Positions 57,600-64,000 of a DNA stretch of 64,000 nt are shown one piece after another. A program made the position numbers and the translations under genes. The notes under the pieces were generated by a model. The model was not told where the DNA came from and did not search any database. It worked only from the letters and a program-made list of their open reading frames with translations. Every line of letters starts with the position of its first letter. Position 1 is the first letter of the stretch. The DNA comes from Leptobrachium leishanense (taxonomy: Eukaryota; Chordata; Amphibia; Anura; Megophryidae), in contig CM019068.1 in NCBI GenBank assembly GCA_009667805.1, positions 6,753,733 through 6,817,732 of the forward strand, written 5' to 3'.

Positions 57600-58216
57600 T
57601 GCTGGCAGAATGCTTGGTTGTGTAGGGAGAGCCTGTATTAGCAGTAGGAAAAGGGAAGTGCTCATGCCACTGTACAGAGCACTGGTGAGACCTCACTTGG
57701 AGTACTGTGTGCAGTACTGGAGACCGTATCTCCAGAAGGATATAGACATCTTAGAGAGAGTTCAGAGAAGGGCTACTAAAATGGTGTACGGCTTGAAGGA
57801 GAAAAGTTACCAGGAAAGGCTTAATGATCTTAACATGTACAGCTTGGAAAAAAGACGAGACAGAGGAGATATGATAGAAACATTTAAATACGTAAAGGGA
57901 ATCCACAAGGTAGAGGAAGGGAGTATATTTAAAAGGAAACAAAGTAGCAAAACAAGAGGACATAGTCTTAGATTAGAGGGGCAAAGGTTTAAAAGTAACA
58001 TCAGGAAGCATTATTTTACTGAGAGGGTGGTGGATACATGGAACAGTCTTCCAGTAGAAGTGGTAGAGGCCAAAACAGTAATTGAATTTAAGCAGGCATG
58101 GGATAGGCATAAGGCTATCCTAAACAAAAGATAAATCCAGGTAAAGTATCCATGTAATTGGGCGACTAGATGGGCCGAAAGCTTCTTATCTGCCGACATT
58201 TTTCTATGTTTCTATG
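57600..58216 (+). mobile_element. 5'-truncated CR1/L2-like LINE, second copy
   Basis: 617 bp closely matching 1360-1985 and ending in the same tttctatgtttctatg tail. It is truncated about 350 bp further downstream than the first copy, as expected of independent insertions. It lies inside the outer CAGGGTTATTC element. Confidence 0.9.
57610..58134 (+). pseudogene. LINE reverse transcriptase C-terminal fragment, frame open
   Basis: The frame begins in MLGCVGRACISSRKREVLMP and continues through PLYRALVRPHLEYCVQYWRP and LERVQRRATKMVYGLKEKSY to the natural end WDRHKAILNKR. Unlike the copy at 1014 it keeps six A residues at the site of that copy's frameshift, so the last 174 codons are open. It has an extra codon near GRACISS compared with GRGISS. 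It lacks the catalytic FADD box and everything upstream, so it cannot be active. Confidence 0.87.
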
Positions 58217-58419
58217 ACCCAAAAACCTTCGCAATACAGCCAAATCAAATGGGAAAACCGCCAAATCGATCCGAAAACCAGTCGAATGCATTCAGCGATC
58301 CACCGCAAAACTGCCAAATTGATATGAAAAATCCCACCGAACAGAGAGCCGATCAGCCGCCAGAAAAAAACGCAAATCCGCCGAACTGGGGTAAAAAAAA
58401 AAAAACACAGCAACTTTTA

Positions 58420-58845
58420 GGCTAGGGTCAGACAAGCGCATTTTGTACGGACTGTGCTTCCGTGCAGTATGGACGCACTTTTTGACGGAAGACGCATTAG
58501 TGGCCACACAGTCCGTTTTTGTGACAGACGTTATTTCTGACGGATGTAGAAGGAAAATAAATTAAAATGAATAAACATTTTGTCCGTCAAAAATTCTGGA
58601 CGTGTAAATGCAGCCCGTCTGACCACGTTCCATCACTCACACACAAAGCTATGTGAACGTTGCGGACGTTCTAGGGGGTTGTACGTTCTTGCCTAACTTG
58701 CATCTGTTTGCCGCGGCCGTTGTGCGTCCGCAGTTCAGTGCGGACGTACTTTGTGTGTGGGACTCCATTGGCCTTTATGTCATGCTATCATGGACGTACT
58801 TTTGTGCGCCATCACGGACAGTGCTGCGCTCGTCTGACAGGAGCC
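58420..58845. mobile_element. Harbinger-like MITE copy 7
   Basis: Ends ggctagggtcagacaagcgc and gcgctcgtctgacaggagcc, TTA on both sides (58417-58419 and 58846-58848). The interior (gtggccacacagtccgtttt; accacgttccatcactcaca) belongs with copies 1-3. Confidence 0.88.
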
Positions 58846-59589
58846 TTAAAATGCGAAAAAACTACTGCATGAAAATGTCTGGAAATAACAAATAAGGTCC
58901 TATGAATAATAATAATAATAAAATGAACTGCTTCAGAAGAAAAAAACTCCATTTAAAAAATAAATAAAAAAAAAATAGAAAAAATAATTTGCTGAAAAAA
59001 TCATGAAAAATGAACAAAAAGAACCCCTTAAAAATAAATAAATAAAGAGACTTTTTGCTGCAGATTAAAATAATAAACAGTTTATTAGATATTGAATTAA
59101 AACGGGAATATTTTGTAACATTGAAGCCTATGGGATTCACCTGATTAAACCTGTCGAATGAAACCACTGAACATCAGGGCATTTCACTGACATTTCTCTG
59201 CTGTTCAATGTGAATAGATTAACCATTGCTTCTCTATGGGGGATTTCGCTGCCACTGAAGGTCACCATATTTTGCTGGCAATTCCCCAATATTTGGCGAA
59301 TCACCAGTCTTACGATTACCTGAATGGCTGCAAAATTGCACCGTACGGGGAAATTCACTGTTCGGTGTAATTTCGTGGAGAATTTGGCGCTCTCTGAATA
59401 ACCCTGTTTGAGTTTTCTCCACCTGACGCACAGATGCAAAAAGAGTAGTTGTATCGGGGAAAATAGTTTTTCCGATGCAGTTAAAAGATTAAAATACTGT
59501 AAATTTAGTCATTTTTAAAGTTTCAAGAATTAGTCTAGCCTTTACAGAAATATCACTGAGATGAAAGGTTGTGAACTCTAGATGGCGTC

Positions 59590-59935
59590 CCTCCTGCTTA
59601 CATGGGGTCTGCATTATCAGCATGCAGGCAGATGCAGTAAATGTGCTGCAGACAGATAATAAATTGGTGAGATCTCCTGCTTTCACGGGGTCTGCATTAT
59701 CAGCATACAGACAGATGCAGTAAATGTGCTGCAGGCAGATAATAAAATTATGAGATCTCCTGCTTACACGGGGTCAGCATTATCAGCATACAGGCAGATG
59801 CAGTAAATGTGCTGCAGACAGATAATAAAATTGTGAGATCTCCTGCATACACGGGGTCTGCATTATCAGCATACAGGCAGATGCAGCAAATGTGCTGCAG
59901 ACAGATAATAAAATGGTGAGATCTCCTGCTTATGG
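59590..59935. repeat. 83-bp tandem repeat, four copies
   Basis: gcattatcagcatacaggca followed by gatgcagtaaatgtgctgca and the agatctcctgcttacac stretch; the word gcattat occurs at 59611, 59694, 59777 and 59860, exactly 83 bp apart. Confidence 0.94.
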
Positions 59936-59967
59936 GGATTTGTAGTGATCAGAATGAGATTATTAGC

Positions 59968-60825
59968 AATGCAATATCTGTATGTTCTGCATAATGCCTG
60001 TGTATGGCAATTACAGCAACACCTTGTATCTGTATGTGCCGCATAATGCCTGTGTATGACAATTACAGCAACACCTTGTATCTGTATGTGCTGCATAATG
60101 CCTGTGTATGGCAATTACAGCAACACCTTGTATCTGTATGTGCCGCATAATGCCTGTGTATGGCAATTACAGCAACACCTTGTATCTGTATGTGCCGCAT
60201 AATGCCTGTGTATGGCAATTACAGAAACACCTTGTATCTGTATGTGCTGTATAATGCCTGTGTATGGAAATTACAGCAACACCTTGTATCTGTATGTGCA
60301 GCATAATGCCTGTGTATAGCAATTACAGCAACACCTTGTATCTGTATGTGCCGCATAATGCCCATGTGTGGCAATTACAGCGACACCTTGTATCTGTATG
60401 TGCTGCATAATGCCTGTGTATGGCAATTACAGCAACACCTTGTATCTGTATGTGCAGCATAATGCCTGTGTATGGAAATTACAGCGACACCTTGTATCTG
60501 TATGTGCAGCATAATGCCTGTGTATGGAAATTACAGTGACACCTTGTATCTGTATGTGCTGCATAATGCCTGTGTATGGAAATTACAGCGACACCTTGTA
60601 TCTGTATGTGCCGCATAATGCCTGTGTATGGCAGTTACAGCAACACCTTGTATCTGTATGTGCTGCATAATGCCTGTGTATGGCAATTACAGCAACACCT
60701 TGTATCTGTATGTGCAGCATAATGCCTGTGTATGGCAATTACAGCAACACCTTGTATCTGTATGTGCTGCATAATGCCTGTGTATTGCAGTTACAGCAAC
60801 ATCTTGTATCTGTACTGTACAGGGA
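59968..60825. repeat. 52-bp satellite, about 16 copies
   Basis: Unit ttgtatctgtatgtgctgca followed by taatgcctgtgtatggcaat and tacagcaacacc; aattacag at 60061 and 60113 gives a 52-bp period. The last unit runs into a 170-bp unique segment that is duplicated at 61826. Confidence 0.95.
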
Positions 60826-60975
60826 TTTACACTCATTATAACCCCCTGAATCGTATCCCTGTACAGCAGTGACTGACCCCACAGCTCTCCCTGTATTCTG
60901 AAAAATCTCTGGCTGCTGAAATGTTGCAGTAAAGTTTTATTTTCACTAGGGAGTGCACTGATCTTAAATTAAAAA
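60784..60975. repeat. 192-bp segment, copy 1 of a direct duplication
   Basis: Starts gcagttacagcaacatcttg and continues ctgtactgtacagggattta, cactagggagtgcactgatc to ttaaattaaaa. It repeats at 61826-62016 with a constant offset of 1042 bp and few substitutions (for example agtgactg against gcgactg). Confidence 0.93.
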
Positions 60976-61825
60976 CCTAAACACATGGGCTTTTATGTAA
61001 ATATTTACTTTCTTCATTGTATTTCAATGCAGTGAACATGTTGTTGGTTGTGATACATTGATATTTAGGATGTAGTCTTGCTGACATTTCTTTGGTTAAC
61101 TGATTGCTCGATCTGGCTGCTTCTGGCTCGGTCACGGCTTTGCCATATCAGGGCCATATTACATAGTTGGTGCTAACTTAACCAGAGCCATTATAGCCTA
61201 TGGAGGTTTGGTTAAAATAGCACCAGCTATGTAAAATGTATCATATTAAAGTGCTGGGACTCGGAGGGGTATGATGTCATCCTGAAAAGATCCCAGCGGG
61301 AAACTGCGAGCAGAGTCACTTTGTGTAACACAGATAAGTGTGTGTGTTGAGCTGTGACACATGGGGGTATTGAGGTTCACAATAGTCTGGGTTGATTAAT
61401 TTGGGCAATAAAGAGAAAGGGCCGGGGTTTGTTGAGAGCATAAACATCACATGGAGGGTTTTGTTGCCGTCAATATAACAAGTGACGACACAGTTCACGC
61501 TTCCTGGGACATTAAGAGAACAGCAGCTTGTTGATACCTCATCATCATCACATTCCATTTGTGGAACGCGTGGGAGGTGAGGAAAGACCTTTACCAACAA
61601 TTCAGCCGTGTCCCTGTCCTTCAATGGCATCTCATGTACAGCAGCACAAATCTCTTGGTGTCACAATGTTTGCCATTAAGATCCATCAGGGAAGTTGCTG
61701 ACAGGACAGACTGACATCCCGGGATCTCAATATATTGATCATGAATAGCTTGTCATCGACAAAGAAAGTGGCCATAAGCTGCGCATCCCGTCTTCTTCAA
61801 TCTTCACATGTTTTTGCCTCTGAGT
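60976..61825. other. Unassigned interval between the two duplicated segments
   Basis: No satellite, transposon end or supported exon was recognised. The - strand frame at 61316-61630 has no known domain and no visible splice context, so I leave it uncalled. Confidence 0.5.
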
Positions 61826-62016
61826 ATGGCAGTTACAGCAACACCTTGTATCTGTACTGTACAGGGATTTACACTCATTATAACCCCCTGAATCGTATCC
61901 CTGTACAGCAGCGACTGACCCCACAGCTCTCCCTGTATTCTGAAAAATCTCTGGCTGCTGAAATGCTGCAGTAAAGTTTTATTTTCACTAGGGAGTGCAC
62001 TGATCTTAAATTAAAA
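61826..62016. repeat. 192-bp segment, copy 2 of a direct duplication
   Basis: It begins with half a 52-bp satellite unit (tggcagttacagcaacacct), showing that it was copied from the edge of the array at 60784, and ends at ttaaattaaaag. Confidence 0.93.
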
Positions 62017-62321
62017 GAGACGCTATGCCCCAAATGTTTTCCATATCTTACAACTGGACCAACATGTCCGTTTTCTTTCCGTCCATAAAAATGACATGTA
62101 ATTTGTGAAAAATCTGCCATAAAAATGATATTCACAAAAACAGAAAGTAGCCATAAAGAAAAAGCAGCACCTGCTGCCGAGCGTGATCTGAAAATACTTT
62201 AAAAGGACATGCTAGGCTAAAAACGGGATGGAGGGAGCCGAGGGGTTAATTTAATTAGTAAACCATTTTAATCATGGCAGGGATAGCAGCAAATGTGACC
62301 TGGCTGCAAAATTTCAGGCCA
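62017..62321. other. Unassigned interval
   Basis: Nothing recognised; single-copy looking AT-rich sequence leading into the broken hAT-type MITE. Confidence 0.45.
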
Positions 62322-63035
62322 GGTTTGCAGGATATGTGAAGCACAGCAGAGTGCGTCATGTCCTGTGCCATCTTTGGGTCCCGGTGGCCGGCAGCACCTT
62401 TCTCACTGGCCAGGCGGCCGATTGAAGTACTGGCTGATCATAGTCACAGGTCGAGGACACGGGCGGGGCATGGCATGATAACGCGGTTCAAATTCAGACG
62501 CTTGAGCCCTGGTTCCTTGCCCTGATGCGGTTTTCATTACACAGTACATACTATGCGTTCATTCAATTGGTTCACCTGTGTATTACTCTGCCTTGTCTGA
62601 CGTTACTCTTCTGGCAATTAACCCTTTGATACTGGCTGAATCTGAATAGGTGCTAAATCTTGGTAACCGAACCCTGACTTCCCAATCTGGCATCTGACCT
62701 CTGGCACCTGGCTGATAACCCGATCTGGCATCTGACTCTTGGCATGTCTCTGACAACCCAACTAGTAGTAACCCCCGGTATCTGTCTCACAAGCAACCCT
62801 GGCATTAACCCTTGGTATCTATTGTTCTGTTCGTGTTTACCTCTGGTATTGTGTGTGTATGGTAATAGGTAGCTTAAAGGACCAGCAGACGCAGTGCAGG
62901 ATAGTTTGTCTGCGTAGAGGGATCCGACATTATTTCTACGAGGTACGTGACATAATGATTTGCTGCTCAGTGATTGCAGGATTCAGTCTGTTTTTCCACA
63001 AGGGAATCCATAAAAACCTGTCCTGTTAGAGGGAC
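62322..63035. mobile_element. Broken hAT-type MITE (same family as 13775) split by a 600-bp insertion
   Basis: aggccaggtttgcaggatat with gtgaagcacag (62320-62351), then from about 62953 atgatttgctgctcagtgat with tgcaggattcagtctg, are the two parts of the MITE seen at 13775-13948 in inverse orientation. Termini are worn. The interval between them (about 62352-62952) is an insertion. Confidence 0.65.
62359..62952. mobile_element. Candidate solo LTR of about 594 bp
   Basis: The insertion starts tgtcctgtgccatctttggg and ends gaggtacgtgaca, giving TG...CA and TGTC...GACA ends, and a length in the LTR range. No flanking duplication was found and no internal region is present, so this rests on the ends and on the way it splits a MITE. 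Confidence 0.35.
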
Positions 63036-63344
63036 CTGAGGACCAGGTGATGCATTAGGGTTAAGACTCACCTAAAGTGAGGTTTGCCTTGGTGTCTTAA
63101 GGTGATCTTGGCCATTTAACCACTTAAGGACTGAATAGAAGTCGATGCTGTGATGCAGAGTAAGTTAAACTCTCTGTGGCAGCACAGACCATCACACACG
63201 GTATTCAACATTCTGAGCTGCAGACACTTAGATATCACTTATATGCAGAAAAAAAGGTTTTGTGCCTATTCCCTACCAGGGCGACTGTGGAGACCAGAGG
63301 TATCCAGCCTGCTTCATGTATAAAACATAACAAGAAAAAAGGTT
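63036..63344. other. Unassigned interval
   Basis: Nothing recognised; the open frame beginning at 63176 has no known domain and overlaps the next repeat. Confidence 0.45.
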
Positions 63345-63655
63345 GTCATTTTCACTCACCCCTGTGGCTCCATGTGAAACAAAACACGATCAGAGGTTTT
63401 GGTTTACTTGAATGGCCATTGAAGCGTAAGCTCACCTGCCCCATCACGGCACCTTCTCGTTAGGTGGGTCCTAACCTAATGAAACCAAAATATAACAAGA
63501 AAAAGATGTCCTCTGCGCTCGTTTTTATACAATGCCATGTGCAACAAAACACAATTATAGGTTTTAGTTTGCTTGAATGGCAATTGAAGCGTAAGCTCAC
63601 TCGCCCCATCACGGCACCTCATGGTAGAGTGAGTACCTAACCAATGTAACCAAAA
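63345..63655. repeat. Two diverged tandem copies of a roughly 165-bp sequence
   Basis: Shared words: catgtgNaacaaaacacNat, tgaatggcNattgaagcgta, agctcacNcgccccatcacg, gcacct then ggt/gagtg and cctaacc with ccaaaa. They occur at about 63371-63490 and 63538-63655, offset about 167 bp. Confidence 0.8.
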
Positions 63656-64000
63656 GCTGCTTTCATCACGGTTTTATTGCTGCTGACTATCTGAGAAGCC
63701 AAGACATTCAGCAAACGTCATTTATATTGTTATTGTGACAATCTGTCAAATGTGTGAAATTTTAACGTTAAATCGGTGATGCGCCTCTAGTGACATGGAA
63801 ATATGATAGAAAGAAATCACAGACATTCAGGACATGCGAGGCGTTCCTACACTGCGCACAAAGCTCGGAATCTGTCCTGGGTTACGTCTATCCGCTTTCA
63901 TTGAGTGTATACACATAATAACACAAGTACAATGACTAAGTATAAATATAAATTGAACATAAATAAAAACGCAGTCCTTTACAAAGCGGTATATAATATA
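63656..64000. other. Unassigned window end
   Basis: AT-rich sequence, no repeat, transposon end or exon recognised. Confidence 0.5.

Larger units (their letters stand above)
57451..59406. mobile_element. Nested composite: CAGGGTTATTC-type element with LINE and Harbinger-like insertions
   Basis: Left end cagggttattcagagagcac (57451), right end ggcgctctctgaataaccctg (59406), of the same type as the 165-bp MITE at 13601. Between them are a truncated LINE (57600-58216), MITE copy 7 (58420-58845) and the shared module (59041-59140). The outer 3-mers (taa, ttt) do not match, so the two ends may come from different original copies. Confidence 0.65.

Noticed and set aside
1..64000. tRNA, rRNA or snRNA genes
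   Set aside because: I looked for cloverleaf A/B-box words and rRNA core words by eye and saw none; a covariance-model scan was not possible.

Overview
The window looks like vertebrate, most likely frog (anuran), nuclear DNA. The evidence is a spliced TRPV5/6-like calcium-channel gene with GT/AG introns and an AATAAA signal, a LINE with a TTCTATG tail, a Ty3/gypsy element with Gmr1-type domain order, and many cut-and-paste transposon families. The species is not determined. No prokaryotic gene, rRNA, tRNA or CRISPR array was recognised. The only host gene I can support is the 3' end of the TRPV5/6-like gene on the + strand: exons at 14930-15195, 24805-24905 and 25684-25795, with a poly(A) signal at 25964-25969. 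Earlier exons must lie before position 1 or be too diverged to see.

Layout. 1-13280 is a 47-bp satellite, interrupted by a truncated LINE (1014-1985) and by a 4.4-kb composite element (4170-8543). The composite has CAGGGTTATTC ends and contains a 3-kb, roughly 20-bp minisatellite followed by six consecutive GC-rich hairpins. 13281-26010 holds the three channel exons. The 9.6-kb intron between the first two is mostly a 35-bp satellite (17390-24790) carrying a Harbinger-like MITE and a complete but internally deleted gypsy element (18896-22831). 26011-28817 is a second hairpin-rich composite element followed by a 28-bp satellite. 28818-31751 holds two Harbinger-like MITEs, one broken by a 510-bp hairpin insertion. 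31772-36405 is a 54-bp satellite that contains another MITE and flips orientation near 35750. 36406-42455 holds more MITEs, a CGAAA-rich hAT-type MITE, and 18-bp and 33-bp arrays.

42957-54684 is an 11.7-kb block flanked by one perfect 8-bp duplication (ctcaggat). It consists of two hAT elements joined head to tail one base apart, with further related copies nested inside, one of which splits the transposase gene. 55293-64000 holds another hairpin-rich element, an AT-rich low-complexity tract, a composite with a second LINE fragment, 83-bp and 52-bp satellites, and mostly unassigned sequence.

Very long open frames over the 20-bp, 35-bp and 54-bp arrays are consequences of repeat periodicity, not genes. 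The main biology is a host gene whose introns are filled with satellites that have repeatedly received transposons. Because the targets are periodic, insertion sites and target duplications can often be read exactly.
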